Assembly: GCF_014256275.1 (NCBI RefSeq)
Contig: NZ_JACCFE010000002.1
Location: forward strand, 6,083,501 to 6,147,500
Length of the DNA: 64,000 nt
Source of the DNA: Rhodococcus sp. 4CII
GTDB taxonomy: Bacteria; Actinomycetota; Actinomycetes; Mycobacteriales; Mycobacteriaceae
Direction: 5' to 3'
In this document: piece after piece, positions 36,099-46,090 of the stretch
How positions within the stretch are numbered: the first letter of the stretch is position 1
Layout of the letters: the number at the start of each line of letters is the position of its first letter
Notes under the pieces: model-generated
The model's input: the letters and a program-made list of their open reading frames with translations, nothing else
What the model was told of the DNA's origin: nothing
Databases searched by the model: none
Position numbers and translations under genes: made by a program

Positions 36099-36122
36099 CG
36101 TGTGCCCCCGGCAGGATTCGAA
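36097..36122. repeat. Proximal att-like repeat within tRNA-Arg
   Basis: 26-base identity with 33393-33418. It covers the tRNA acceptor 3' strand and half of the T-arm plus six flanking bases. Integration kept the tRNA gene whole on this side. Confidence 0.85.
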
Positions 36123-36175
36123 CCTGCGGCCTTTCGCTCCGGAGGCGAACGCTCTATCCCCTGAGCTACGGGGGC
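36103..36175 (-). tRNA. tRNA-Arg (anticodon CCG)
   Basis: The minus strand folds as a full cloverleaf. Acceptor stem GCCCCCG (36175-36169) pairs with CGGGGGC (36110-36104) with discriminator A. The D-arm is GCTC/GAGC. The anticodon stem TTCGC/GCGAA has loop CTCCGGA, so the anticodon is CCG, reading the Arg codon CGG. The T-arm GCAGG-TTCGAAT-CCTGC is canonical. CCA is not encoded. The gene is the target of the integrated element. Confidence 0.96.
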
Positions 36176-36340
36176 GCACCGGAAAACCGGTGTGCCGATT
36201 GGGCTGGCCAATGGTAGCGCATGGGTAGGGGGATCGACCAAATCGGGCCCCTACTTCGCGGACTCGCCCCGGTAGCGGCCCGAACCGGCCTAGTGTCGGA
36301 GGGACGTGGACGCTCGCGAACTCTCGGGGAGGGGTCGAGA

Positions 36341-38743
36341 ATGACCGAAGTGCGGCAGGTCGACCCACAGGACGCGGGCGGGCAGTATTCCGATTCCGAA
36401 CTCGACCTGGACCTGCGGTGGTGGGCGGCCGCGAACTATCTGACGGTCGCGCAGATCTATCTGCAGGACAACACGCTTCTGCGGGAGCCGCTGCGGCCGG
36501 AGCACATCAAACCGCGGCTGCTCGGGCACTGGGGGACGAGTCCGGGGCTGTCGATGATCTACGCGCTGCTGAACCGTCTCATCCGCCGGACCGACACCGA
36601 CTGCCTCTATGTGACGGGTCCCGGTCACGGGGGTCCGGCGCTCGTCGCCGCCACCTACCTGGAGGGGACGTACTCGGAGGTGTATCCCGGTGTCTCCCGC
36701 GACGCCGCCGGCATCCATCGGCTCTGCCGGCAGTTCTCGACGCCGGGCGGGATCCCGAGCCACGTCAGCGTGCAGACGCCGGGGAGCATCCACGAGGGCG
36801 GCGAACTCGGCTACGCGCTCGCCCATGCCGCGGGCGCGGCGTTCGACCATCCGAATCTGTTGGTGGCGTGCGTGATCGGGGACGGTGAGGCGGAGACCGG
36901 ACCGTTGTCCGGTTCGTGGAAACTCCCGGCGTTCCTCAATCCGGAACGCGACGGAGCGGTGTTGCCGATCCTCCACGTGAACGGCGCGAAGATCGCGGGG
37001 CCCACCGTCTACGGTCGCAGCAGCGACGACGACGTCGAAGCATTCCTCAGCGGTCAGGGGTGGGCGCCGACCGTCGTCGCCGGCGACGACCCGCGGCAGG
37101 TCTTCCCGGCGCTGCATCGCGCCCTGACCGACGCGCACACCGCGATCACCGGCTTCCAGCGGCGGGCGCGGGCAGGCAGGCCCGGCCCCGCCCGATGGCC
37201 GGCGATCGTGCTGCGGACTCCGAAGGGCTGGACCGGGCCGCACATCGTCGACGGTGTGCTCGTCGAGGGCACGCACCGGGCGCACCAGGTTCCGCTGTCG
37301 GGGGTCCGGACCGACGAGGACCATCTGCGCCAACTCGAGGAGTGGATGCGGTCGTATTCGCCGGAGGAACTGTTCGGCTCGTCGGGGACGCTGGTGCCGG
37401 ACCTGCAGCGGCTCGCGCCGCAGGGCGACAAACGCATGGGTTCGTCCCCGTATGCGAACGGTGGGCGTCTGCGGGCGGATCTTCCCGTCCCGTCGCTGGA
37501 GAAGTACGCCCTCACGATCGAGAAACCGGGCACCACGCACCACGAGACGACCCGGGTGCTCGGCGAACTGCTGCGCGACCTCTACGCCGCGACCACCACC
37601 GCGGACGGCGGCGGATCGTTCCGGCTGTTCTGCCCCGACGAGACGTCGAGCAACCGGCTGGGTGCGGTGTTCGAGCAAACCGACCGCTGCTGGCAGTTGC
37701 CGGTCACCGACCACGACGACGCACTGTCGGCCCGCGGCCGGGTGATGGAGGTGCTCAGCGAGCACCTCTGCGAGGGGTGGCTCGAGGGGTACCTGCTGTC
37801 GGGGCGGCACGGACTGTTCGCGAGCTACGAGGCGTTCGCCATGGTGAGCGTGTCGATGCTCATCCAGCACACGAAGTGGCTGCAGCACGCGGTGGACCTC
37901 CCGTGGCGCGCGCCGGTGGCGTCGCTGAACGTCCTGCTCACCAGCACCTGCTGGCGCAACGACCACAACGGTTTCTCCCATCAGGGGCCGGGCATGATCG
38001 ACGCGGTCATCCCGCTCGCACCGGACGTGGTCCGGATCTGGCTGCCACCGGATTCGAACACCCTGCTCTCGATCTCCGACCACTGTCTTCGCAGCACCGA
38101 TCACGTCAACCTCATCGTGGTCGACAAGCAGCCGCATCTGCAGTACCTGACGCTGGACGCAGCGCACTCCCACTGCGCGGCCGGGGCGTCGGTGTGGGAA
38201 TGGGCGGGTACCGAATCCGGTGCGGGCACCGACCCCGATGTCGTGCTCGCGGCAGCCGGAGACGTTCCGACCCAGGAAATCCTCGCGGCGGCGCAGTTGC
38301 TGCGCGAGCACACCCCGGACCTGGTGACTCGGGTGGTCAACGTCGTCGATCTGATGGGGTTGCTCACGCCCACCGAGCATCCGCACGGATTCGATGCGCA
38401 GACGTTCCTCGACCTGTTCACCGCGGACACCGACGTGGTGTTCGCCTTCCACGGGTACTCGCGCGCCGTCCACGAACTGATCCACGGACGCCCTGCGGCG
38501 GGCCGCTTCCACGTCCGCGGCTTCAGTGAGCAAGGCACCACGACCACGCCGTTCGACATGGTCGTGCTCAACCGGATGAGCCGCTACCACCTGGCTCTCG
38601 CGGCGCTGCGGCGCACGCGGCGGGAACCGGCCGGCGCGTCCGAGCTGGCCGACTTCTGCCTCAGGCAACTCGAACGGCACGGCGAGTACGTCGTCGCGCA
38701 CCTCGAGGACATGCCCGAGGTGCGCGACTGGACGTGGTTGTGA
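36341..38743 (+). CDS. xfp: Xylulose-5-phosphate/fructose-6-phosphate phosphoketolase
   Basis: An 800-residue thiamine-diphosphate enzyme of the length usual for phosphoketolases. HWGTSPGLSMIYALLNR, GPGHGGPALVAATYLEG, GDGEAETGPLSGSWK and NVLLTSTCWRNDHNGFSHQGPG are family signatures covering the ThDP/metal and phosphate sites. It cleaves xylulose-5-P or fructose-6-P with phosphate to acetyl-phosphate and a triose- or tetrose-phosphate. ATG 36341 follows GGGGAGGGG; an upstream in-frame start at 36221 would add non-conserved sequence. It stands alone after the tRNA. Confidence 0.96.
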   Translation: MTEVRQVDPQDAGGQYSDSELDLDLRWWAAANYLTVAQIYLQDNTLLREPLRPEHIKPRLLGHWGTSPGLSMIYALLNRLIRRTDTDCLYVTGPGHGGPALVAATYLEGTYSEVYPGVSRDAAGIHRLCRQFSTPGGIPSHVSVQTPGSIHEGGELGYALAHAAGAAFDHPNLLVACVIGDGEAETGPLSGSWKLPAFLNPERDGAVLPILHVNGAKIAGPTVYGRSSDDDVEAFLSGQGWAPTVVAGDDPRQVFPALHRALTDAHTAITGFQRRARAGRPGPARWPAIVLRTPKGWTGPHIVDGVLVEGTHRAHQVPLSGVRTDEDHLRQLEEWMRSYSPEELFGSSGTLVPDLQRLAPQGDKRMGSSPYANGGRLRADLPVPSLEKYALTIEKPGTTHHETTRVLGELLRDLYAATTTADGGGSFRLFCPDETSSNRLGAVFEQTDRCWQLPVTDHDDALSARGRVMEVLSEHLCEGWLEGYLLSGRHGLFASYEAFAMVSVSMLIQHTKWLQHAVDLPWRAPVASLNVLLTSTCWRNDHNGFSHQGPGMIDAVIPLAPDVVRIWLPPDSNTLLSISDHCLRSTDHVNLIVVDKQPHLQYLTLDAAHSHCAAGASVWEWAGTESGAGTDPDVVLAAAGDVPTQEILAAAQLLREHTPDLVTRVVNVVDLMGLLTPTEHPHGFDAQTFLDLFTADTDVVFAFHGYSRAVHELIHGRPAAGRFHVRGFSEQGTTTTPFDMVVLNRMSRYHLALAALRRTRREPAGASELADFCLRQLERHGEYVVAHLEDMPEVRDWTWL

Positions 38744-38752
38744 GCCTGCCGG

Positions 38753-39499
38753 TCAGTTCATCGGGAGGGGCGCCGCACCCTTCGCGGTGAGCATGTTCGT
38801 CATCACCGTCGCCTCGCTCTGCTGCGTGTCGACCATCGTCTGCGCGAGGCCGCGGACCGCGTCTTCCGACGCATGCTGCGCGGCGTACTCCATCATCGGA
38901 AGCCCGCCCTGGTGGTGTCGCAGCATCAGCTGGAGGTACAGGACGTCGACGGCGGGGCCGGTGGCCTGACGCAGCGCCGCCATGTCCTCCGACGACGCCA
39001 TGCCCGGCATCTTCGTCATCGAACCCATGTGCGCGCTCTCGGTGGACCCGTGGTCGTGCCCGTCCGAATGCTCGGACTCCATCCAGCCCATGTAACCGCC
39101 CGACGGCAGCGCCGGCTGATCCCACAGTGTGAGCCAGCCCTGCATCTGCCCGAGCTGGTTCTGCTGCGTGGTGAGGATGTCGTACGCGAGGCTCCGGACT
39201 GCCGGGTCGGTGGCGTTCGTCAGTGCGATCGCCGACATCTCCACCGCCTGGCTGTGGTGCACGCTCATGTCCTGAGAAAATCCGACGTCGACGGAACCCG
39301 CCTCGGGTACCGCGGTGCCGGTGTCCCCCAGCGGAAGCCGGGCGAAGAACCCGAGCGCGAATCCGAGGGCGATGGCACCGATCAACCCGATGACCAGGAG
39401 CGCGGTGCGCTGACCGGGCCGGGCCGGGGCAGGATCGGCTTCGTTGTCGGCCTCAGCGTCGGCGTCGGGCTCGTGCCGGGGATCGGCAGAACTAACCAT
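38753..39499 (-). CDS. DUF305 family membrane-anchored protein
   Basis: A 248-residue protein: an acidic cytoplasmic start, one membrane helix (TALLVIGLIGAIALGFALGF near 31-50), then a four-helix DUF305 domain outside. Two HH motifs, SVHHSQAVEM and LRHHQGGLPMMEYA, are the expected metal-like ligands, and the middle is Met/His-rich, suggesting copper or other metal binding. ATG 39499 overlaps the upstream DUF3105 stop by eight bases, so the two are a unit. Confidence 0.85.
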   Translation of the reverse strand: MVSSADPRHEPDADAEADNEADPAPARPGQRTALLVIGLIGAIALGFALGFFARLPLGDTGTAVPEAGSVDVGFSQDMSVHHSQAVEMSAIALTNATDPAVRSLAYDILTTQQNQLGQMQGWLTLWDQPALPSGGYMGWMESEHSDGHDHGSTESAHMGSMTKMPGMASSEDMAALRQATGPAVDVLYLQLMLRHHQGGLPMMEYAAQHASEDAVRGLAQTMVDTQQSEATVMTNMLTAKGAAPLPMN

Positions 39500-40412
39500 T
39501 GCCGCCCTCGGCCGGCGCCTGCTGCAGATCGGACGGCAGCTGCAGGTCGCTCGGGAGCTGCATCCCGCTCGGCAGCTGCGCGCCCGCGCCGCCCGATTCC
39601 GACTGGTCGGGGTTGATTCCGCCACCGTTCATCGGAACCGCGTCCGCGCCCGGCGTGGACGGGTCGAACGGCGGCGGGTTGTCGGGGTCGAATCCCGAAC
39701 CCGGGATGGACGAGCAGCTCGCGCCGACCTCGGGGTAGGTGTTCTTGTTGATCCGCAGCGCCGTGATGAACTGATCGATGCGCGGGTCGTCCACGCTGTC
39801 CACCTTCAGCTGATGGCCCCAGGACTGCACGGAGACGGGGCTGTCGAGGCCCGGGTACGGCGACATCAGCGTGTACGTTTGGCCGTCCACCTTGTTCTTC
39901 AGCGTGTCCACCTGGTCGCCGGACACCTCGTCCGGGTTGTAGGCGATCCACACGGCGCCGTGCTCGAGCGAGTGGACGGCGTTCTCGGTGCGGATCGCGT
40001 TCGGGTAGACCGTTCCGGTGCACGTCGCCCAGATCGCGTCGTGCGGTCCGCCGAACGGGGGCGACTGGTCGTATGCGACGCGTTGCGTCGGCTGGATGTG
40101 GATGCCGGCCGGGTAGTCGACCTTGACGACGCCGTCGATGTTGACCGACGGGTCGGGATTCTCGGCGCTCGGCGCGTACTTCGCGGCCTCTTCCTTGGCC
40201 TGATATTTGGGGATCAGGTTGATCGCGAGGACAGCCACGAGTGCGAGAACGGCCGCTCCGGCGCCGATCGTCAGCCACGGGATGTTCCGGGGAGCGGACG
40301 CGCCGCCCTTGGCTTTCACGCCGCCGCTCTTCTTCTTGGCAGCCTTGATGGCCTTCGCCGACTTCGCGCCCGAGTTCTTATCGGGACCGCGACTTTCCGA
40401 ACCGCTTGGCAT
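39492..40412 (-). CDS. DUF3105 domain membrane protein
   Basis: A 306-residue protein: a Lys/Ala-rich cytoplasmic segment, one membrane helix (WLTIGAGAAVLALVAVLAINL near 46-66), then an exported DUF3105 domain with YDQSPPFGGPHDAIWATCTG, AVHSLEHGAVWIAYNP and a Pro/Gln-rich tail. The conserved His and Cys residues hint at metal binding. DUF3105-DUF305 pairs recur in actinobacteria; function unproven. ATG 40412 is set by the start of conserved-looking sequence. Confidence 0.82.
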   Translation of the reverse strand: MPSGSESRGPDKNSGAKSAKAIKAAKKKSGGVKAKGGASAPRNIPWLTIGAGAAVLALVAVLAINLIPKYQAKEEAAKYAPSAENPDPSVNIDGVVKVDYPAGIHIQPTQRVAYDQSPPFGGPHDAIWATCTGTVYPNAIRTENAVHSLEHGAVWIAYNPDEVSGDQVDTLKNKVDGQTYTLMSPYPGLDSPVSVQSWGHQLKVDSVDDPRIDQFITALRINKNTYPEVGASCSSIPGSGFDPDNPPPFDPSTPGADAVPMNGGGINPDQSESGGAGAQLPSGMQLPSDLQLPSDLQQAPAEGGNG

Positions 40413-40630
40413 CGATTGTGATCTTTCGGTGTGTGGGTTACGGGCGCTCGACCCCCGGCAACCGGAAGCTGAGGGCCGGGACTCAGGGCGACCCCACTGT
40501 ACTTTCCCACCCTGAGGGCAACCTGGGAGAGTGGCCGCGGCCACTCTTGCCGGCGGTCGCGACGCCGTCCGCGGTACTCGCGGCAAGGCGGATCACCGAT
40601 CGGGACGCGTTGGCCATAGGATAGATACCT

Positions 40631-42283
40631 GTGACTCCAGCTGACCTTGCCGAACTGCTCCGCGGAACCGCCGCGAAAGTACTCGCCGAACGCGGACTCG
40701 ACGTGTCCGTGCTCCCCGAAACTCTCACGGTCGAGCGTCCGCGCAACTCTGAGCACGGCGACTACGCCACCAATGTGGCGATGCAGGTGGCCAAGAAGGT
40801 CGGTACCAACCCGCGGGAGCTCGCCACCTGGCTCGCCGAGGCCCTGACCGCGGCCGACGGCATCGATTCCGCCGATATTGCGGGCCCCGGCTTCCTCAAC
40901 ATCCGCCTCGCCGCCGACGCGCAGGGTGCGATCGTCGCGAAGATCCTCGCGGAGGGCGCCGCATTCGGGTCGGGCCACACGCTCGACGGCAAGAAGATCA
41001 ACCTCGAGTTCGTGTCCGCCAACCCGACCGGACCCATCCACCTCGGGGGAACGCGCTGGGCGGCCGTCGGGGATGCGCTCGGCCGGATTCTCTCCACCCA
41101 GGGCGCGGCGGTCACCCGCGAGTACTACTTCAACGACCACGGCGCGCAGATCGACAGGTTCTCCCGCTCCCTGATCGCGGCCGCCAAGGGCGAGCCCGCC
41201 CCCGAGGACGGATACGCGGGCGCCTACATCGCCGACATCGCCGCCCAGGTGCAGCAGCAGCGCCCGGACGCGCTGGACCTGCCCGCCGACGAGCAGCAGG
41301 AAGTGTTCCGGTCCATCGGCGTCGACCTGATGTTCGCCCACATCAAGCGGACCCTGCACGAGTTCGGCGTCGACTTCGACGTCTACTTCCACGAGAACTC
41401 GCTGTTCGAGTCGGGCGCCGTGGAGAAGGCCGTCGAGACGCTGAAGGACTCCGGCAACCTCTTCCCGGAGGACGGCGCGTGGTGGCTCAAGAGCACCGAT
41501 TTCGGCGACGACAAGGACCGTGTCGTCATCAAGAGCGACGGCAATGCGGCGTACATCGCCGGTGACATCGCCTATTTCCAGGACAAGCGCTCCCGCGGCT
41601 TCGACCTGTGCATCTACATGCTCGGCGCGGACCACCACGGGTACATCGGCCGGCTCAAGGCGGCCGCGGCCGCGTTCGGCGACGACCCCGACACCGTCGA
41701 GGTGCTCATCGGCCAGATGGTGAACCTGGTCCGCGACGGCGTGGCCGTGAAGATGAGCAAGCGGGCCGGAACCGTCATCACCCTCGACGATCTGGTCGAG
41801 GCGATCGGCGTCGACGCGTCTCGGTACGCGATGATCCGGTCGTCGGTGGATTCGAGCATCGACATCGACCTCGAACTGTGGACGAGCACCGGCAACGAGA
41901 ACCCGGTGTACTACGTGCAGTACGCGCACGCCCGGCTGTCGGCCATCGCCCGCAACGCCCGGGACCTCGGCATCGCCGTCGCGGATCCCGATTTCGCGCT
42001 GCTGGTCTCGGAGCAGGAGGGTGACCTCATCCGCACCCTCGGCGAGTACCCGCGCGTCGTCACAAGCGCCGCGAATCTGCGTGAGCCGCACCGTATCGCG
42101 CGGTATCTGGAGGAGCTGGCCGGTGCCTACCACCGGTTCTACGGAGCCTGCCGGATCCTGCCCCAGGGGGACGAGGAGGTCGGTCCGCTGCACGTCGCGC
42201 GACTGGCGCTGTGCGACGCGTCCCGCCAGGTGCTGGCGAACGGTCTCGCACTGCTCGGCGTCAGCGCACCGGAGCAGATGTGA
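40631..42283 (+). CDS. argS: Arginyl-tRNA synthetase
   Basis: A 550-residue class I synthetase. It has the ArgRS N-terminal additional domain, the HIGH motif as HLGGT near 137-141 and KMSKRAG near 373-379, and a DALR anticodon-binding C-terminal domain. It begins with GTG 40631. The stop overlaps the lysA start (GTGA), so this is the first gene of the argS-lysA-hom-thrC-thrB run, the order known from mycobacteria. Confidence 0.97.
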   Translation: MTPADLAELLRGTAAKVLAERGLDVSVLPETLTVERPRNSEHGDYATNVAMQVAKKVGTNPRELATWLAEALTAADGIDSADIAGPGFLNIRLAADAQGAIVAKILAEGAAFGSGHTLDGKKINLEFVSANPTGPIHLGGTRWAAVGDALGRILSTQGAAVTREYYFNDHGAQIDRFSRSLIAAAKGEPAPEDGYAGAYIADIAAQVQQQRPDALDLPADEQQEVFRSIGVDLMFAHIKRTLHEFGVDFDVYFHENSLFESGAVEKAVETLKDSGNLFPEDGAWWLKSTDFGDDKDRVVIKSDGNAAYIAGDIAYFQDKRSRGFDLCIYMLGADHHGYIGRLKAAAAAFGDDPDTVEVLIGQMVNLVRDGVAVKMSKRAGTVITLDDLVEAIGVDASRYAMIRSSVDSSIDIDLELWTSTGNENPVYYVQYAHARLSAIARNARDLGIAVADPDFALLVSEQEGDLIRTLGEYPRVVTSAANLREPHRIARYLEELAGAYHRFYGACRILPQGDEEVGPLHVARLALCDASRQVLANGLALLGVSAPEQM

Positions 42284-43701
42284 ACGCGCACCCCGCAGGT
42301 CCCAAGCACGCCGAGCAGGTGCACGCACCCGGGCTGCCCGAACGTCCCGCCGACGCTGCCGCTTTCGCCGCCCTGTCGCCCGAAGTGTGGCCCCGCAACG
42401 CCCGCCGCGGCGCCGACGGAGTCGTGAGTCTGGCAGGCATCCCGGTCACCGAACTCGCCGAGAAGTACGGCACTCCACTGTTCGTCGTCGACGAGGACGA
42501 TTTCCGGTCGCGCTGCCGTGACATGGCCCGTGCATTCGGGCCGACGGCCAAGGTGCACTACGCCTCCAAGGCTTTTCTGTGCGGCGAGATCGCCCGCTGG
42601 GTGGCCGACGAGGGCCTGTCGCTGGACATCGCGTCGGGCGGTGAATTGGCGGTCGCTCTGCATGCCGGATTCCCGGCGGAGCGAATTGCCATGCACGGCA
42701 ACAACAAATCGGTGGCCGAGCTGAGGGCCGCCGTCGCCGCCGGGGTCGGGCACGTGGTGCTCGACTCGGCCATGGAGATCGACCGCCTCGACAAAGTGGC
42801 CGCCGAAGCCGGTGTGGTGCAGGACGTCCTGATCCGCGTGACCGTCGGCGTCGAGGCGCACACCCACGAATTCATCTCCACCGCACACGAGGACCAGAAG
42901 TTCGGGTTCTCGCTCGCGGGCGGTAAGGCGATCGACGCGGTCCGGCGGGTGTTCGCCGCCGACAACCTGCGACTGGTGGGTCTGCACAGCCACATCGGCT
43001 CGCAGATCTTCGACGTCGACGGCTTCGAGGTCGCCGCGCACCGCGTGATCGGGCTCCTCCGGGACGTGGTCGCGGAGTTCGGTGTGGACAAGACCGCGCA
43101 GATCTCGATCATCGACCTCGGTGGCGGCATGGGAATCTCCTACGTCCCCACCGACGACCCGCCGCCCGTCGATCAGCTCGCCGCTAAACTCGGCGACATC
43201 GTGCGCAACGAGTCGGCACTCGCAGGACTGCCCGAGCCGACGCTGGCCGTCGAACCCGGGCGCGCGATCGCCGGACCCGGAACGGTGACGCTGTACGAGG
43301 TCGGCACCATCAAGGACGTCACCGTCGGCAGCAACCTCACCCGTCGGTACGTCAGCGTCGACGGCGGCATGAGCGACAATATCCGCACCGCGCTGTACCA
43401 GGCCGAGTACGAGGCGAAGCTGGTCTCCCGGGTCAGCGAGGCCGAACCGGTGGTGTCCCGCGTCGTCGGCAAGCACTGCGAGTCGGGTGACGTCGTGATC
43501 CGCGATACCTGGATGCCCGAGGACATCGACGCCGGCGATTTGCTTGCCGTCGCGGCCACCGGTGCATACTGCTATTCGATGTCGAGCAGGTACAACCTGC
43601 TCGCCCGCCCTGCCGTGGTGGCGGTGCGCGACGGACAGTCGCGCGTGATCCTCCGGAGGGAAACCGTGGAAGACCTGTTGAGCTTGGAGGTACAAGAGTG
43701 A
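42280..43701 (+). CDS. lysA: Diaminopimelate decarboxylase
   Basis: A 473-residue PLP enzyme of fold type III: the PLP lysine is in VHYASKAFL near residues 89-97, HSHIGSQIFD near 243 and the catalytic CESGDV near 400. It converts meso-diaminopimelate to lysine, the last step of the pathway. GTG 42280 overlaps the argS stop, and the lysA stop overlaps hom (GTGA). Actinobacterial LysA carries a longer N-terminus, as seen here. Confidence 0.97.
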   Translation: MNAHPAGPKHAEQVHAPGLPERPADAAAFAALSPEVWPRNARRGADGVVSLAGIPVTELAEKYGTPLFVVDEDDFRSRCRDMARAFGPTAKVHYASKAFLCGEIARWVADEGLSLDIASGGELAVALHAGFPAERIAMHGNNKSVAELRAAVAAGVGHVVLDSAMEIDRLDKVAAEAGVVQDVLIRVTVGVEAHTHEFISTAHEDQKFGFSLAGGKAIDAVRRVFAADNLRLVGLHSHIGSQIFDVDGFEVAAHRVIGLLRDVVAEFGVDKTAQISIIDLGGGMGISYVPTDDPPPVDQLAAKLGDIVRNESALAGLPEPTLAVEPGRAIAGPGTVTLYEVGTIKDVTVGSNLTRRYVSVDGGMSDNIRTALYQAEYEAKLVSRVSEAEPVVSRVVGKHCESGDVVIRDTWMPEDIDAGDLLAVAATGAYCYSMSSRYNLLARPAVVAVRDGQSRVILRRETVEDLLSLEVQE

Positions 43702-45011
43702 CGAGCGAATCGGCGCATCGCGCTATCGGTGTGGCCGTCCTCGGCCTCGGCAACGTCGGGAGCGAGGTGGTGCGCATCCTGCGGGAGCACAGCGAAGACC
43801 TCGAGGCTCGCGTCGGTGCCCCGCTGGAACTGAGGGGTGTGGCCGTCCGCCGCCCCGGCAAGGACCGCGGAATTCCCGAGGAGTTGCAGACCACCGACGC
43901 GGAGTCCCTCGTGGCCCGCGACGACGTCGACCTCGTCGTCGAGGTCATCGGCGGCATGGATCTGCCCCGCAAGCTGATTCTCTCGGCGCTCAATTCCGGC
44001 AAGTCCGTCGTCACCGCCAACAAGGCGCTGCTCGCCGATCACACCGGTGAACTGGCCGAAGCCGCCGAACTGCACAACGTCGACCTCTACTTCGAGGCCG
44101 CCGTGGCCGGTGCGATCCCCGTGATCCGCCCGCTCACCCAGTCGCTCGCCGGTGACCGGGTGAACAAGGTCGCCGGAATCGTGAACGGGACCACCAACTT
44201 CATCCTGTCGGCGATGGACGAGACCGGGGCGGATTACGCCGCCACGCTCGCCGAGGCCGGTCGTCTGGGCTACGCAGAGGCCGATCCGACCGCCGACGTG
44301 GAGGGCTACGACGCCGCGGCGAAGGCAGCGATCCTCGCGTCGATCGCCTTCCACACCCGGGTCACCGCCGCGGACGTGTACCGCGAGGGCATCTCCAAGA
44401 TCACCGCCGCCGACCTGACGTCGGCGCGCGCACTCGACTGCACGATCAAGTTGCTGTCCATCTGCGAGCGGATCACCACGCCCGAGGGCAAGGAACGGAT
44501 CTCCGCGCGGGTCTACCCGGCGCTCGTGCCGCTCGAGCACCCGCTGGCATCGGTGAACGGCGCGTTCAACGCCGTCGTCGTCGAGGCCGAGAACGCCGGG
44601 CGACTCATGTTCTACGGCCAGGGCGCGGGCGGCGCCCCCACCGCGTCGGCCGTGATGGGCGACCTGGTGATGGCCGCGCGGAACAAGGTCAACGGCGGCC
44701 GCGGACCCCGCGAGTCCAAGTACGCCAAGTTGAAGGTCGCGCCGATCGGTGACATCCCCACGCGCTACTACGTCAACATGCAGGTGGCGGACAAGGCCGG
44801 TGTGCTGTCCGCGGTGGCTGCCGAGTTTTCGCAGCACGGCGTCAGCATCTCCACCGTCCGGCAGGAGGGCGCCGGCGACGGTGCCCGCCTCGTCGTCGTG
44901 ACCCACGTCGCGACGGATTCCGCGCTGTCGGAAACCGTTGAGGCACTGAGCAAACTCGAATTCGTCACCGCTGTGACCAGCGTGCTGCGACTGGAAGGCA
45001 CCGAACAATGA
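43698..45011 (+). CDS. hom: Homoserine dehydrogenase
   Basis: A 437-residue enzyme: NAD(P)-binding VAVLGLGNVGSEVV near 10-23, catalytic NGTTNFILSAM near 161-171 and GYAEADPTADVEGYDAAAKAAIL. A C-terminal ACT domain (ADKAGVLSAVAAEFSQHGVS near 363-382) is expected to sense threonine. It reduces aspartate semialdehyde to homoserine. It overlaps both neighbours by four bases. Confidence 0.97.
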   Translation: MTSESAHRAIGVAVLGLGNVGSEVVRILREHSEDLEARVGAPLELRGVAVRRPGKDRGIPEELQTTDAESLVARDDVDLVVEVIGGMDLPRKLILSALNSGKSVVTANKALLADHTGELAEAAELHNVDLYFEAAVAGAIPVIRPLTQSLAGDRVNKVAGIVNGTTNFILSAMDETGADYAATLAEAGRLGYAEADPTADVEGYDAAAKAAILASIAFHTRVTAADVYREGISKITAADLTSARALDCTIKLLSICERITTPEGKERISARVYPALVPLEHPLASVNGAFNAVVVEAENAGRLMFYGQGAGGAPTASAVMGDLVMAARNKVNGGRGPRESKYAKLKVAPIGDIPTRYYVNMQVADKAGVLSAVAAEFSQHGVSISTVRQEGAGDGARLVVVTHVATDSALSETVEALSKLEFVTAVTSVLRLEGTEQ

Positions 45012-46090
45012 CCGGCACCCGTAACCCCGTTCACACCCCCTGGCCGGGGCTGATCGAGGCTTACCGCGACCGTCTCGCCATCGGACCGAACTGGAAGACG
45101 GTCACCCTGCGCGAGGGCGGCACCCCGCTGCTGCCGGCCGGGCACCTGTCGGAGATCACCGGGTGCGACGTCTACCTGAAGGTCGAGGGGCTCAACCCGA
45201 CCGGTTCGTTCAAGGACCGCGGCATGACGATGGCCGTCACCGACGCGCTGGCCCGCGGCCAGCAGGCCGTCCTGTGCGCCTCCACCGGCAACACCTCCGC
45301 CTCCGCCGCCGCGTACGCCGCCAAGGCGAAGATGACCTGCGCCGTGCTGGTGCCGCAGGGCAAGATCGCGATGGGCAAGCTCGCGCAGGCCGTCATGCAC
45401 GGCGCGCGGATCATCCAGGTGCAGGGTAACTTCGACGACTGCCTCGAACTGGCCCGCAAGACCACCGCGGAGTTCCCCACGATCGGGCTCGTGAACTCGG
45501 TCAACCCGGTCCGCATCGAGGGTCAGAAGACCGCGGCGTTCGAGATCTGCGACGCGCTGGGCAAGGCCCCCGACGTGCACGCGCTCCCGGTCGGCAACGC
45601 CGGCAACATCACCGCGTACTGGCGCGGGTATTCCGAGTACTACGCGGACGGCCTCACCAGCGTGAAGCCCCGCATGCTCGGCGTGCAGGCCGCGGGCGCC
45701 GCACCGCTCGTCCACGGCGCACCGGTGAAGGACCCGGAGACGATCGCCACCGCGATCCGCATCGGCTCGCCGGCATCGTGGAACGGCGCCGTGACCGCCA
45801 AGGAAGAGTCGCACGGCGCATTCCGGGCCGCCACCGACGACGAGATCCTCGAGGCGTACCGCCTGATCGCCAGGACCGAAGGCGTGTTCGTCGAGCCCGC
45901 GTCCGCGGCGAGCGTCGCGGGTCTGCTCGCCGCGCGCAAGGAGGGCTGGCTGGACTCCGGGTTGACCGTCGTCTGCACGGTCACCGGCAACGGCCTGAAG
46001 GACCCGGACACGGCCCTGGCGGGCATGCCTGAGGTCCAACCGATTCCGGTCGACCCTGTCGCTGTCGCCTCGGCCCTCGAGCTGGCGTAG
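45008..46090 (+). CDS. thrC: Threonine synthase
   Basis: A 360-residue PLP enzyme with the PLP lysine in GSFKDRGMTMAV near 66-77 and the phosphate loop GNAGNITAYW near 197. It converts O-phosphohomoserine to threonine. ATG 45008 overlaps the hom stop, and its TAG shares one base with the GTG of thrB. Confidence 0.97.
   Translation: MTGTRNPVHTPWPGLIEAYRDRLAIGPNWKTVTLREGGTPLLPAGHLSEITGCDVYLKVEGLNPTGSFKDRGMTMAVTDALARGQQAVLCASTGNTSASAAAYAAKAKMTCAVLVPQGKIAMGKLAQAVMHGARIIQVQGNFDDCLELARKTTAEFPTIGLVNSVNPVRIEGQKTAAFEICDALGKAPDVHALPVGNAGNITAYWRGYSEYYADGLTSVKPRMLGVQAAGAAPLVHGAPVKDPETIATAIRIGSPASWNGAVTAKEESHGAFRAATDDEILEAYRLIARTEGVFVEPASAASVAGLLAARKEGWLDSGLTVVCTVTGNGLKDPDTALAGMPEVQPIPVDPVAVASALELA

Noticed and set aside
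36290..38701. An 803-codon minus-strand frame across phosphoketolase
   Set aside because: Shadow of xfp, Arg/Val/Asp-rich with no recognisable domain.
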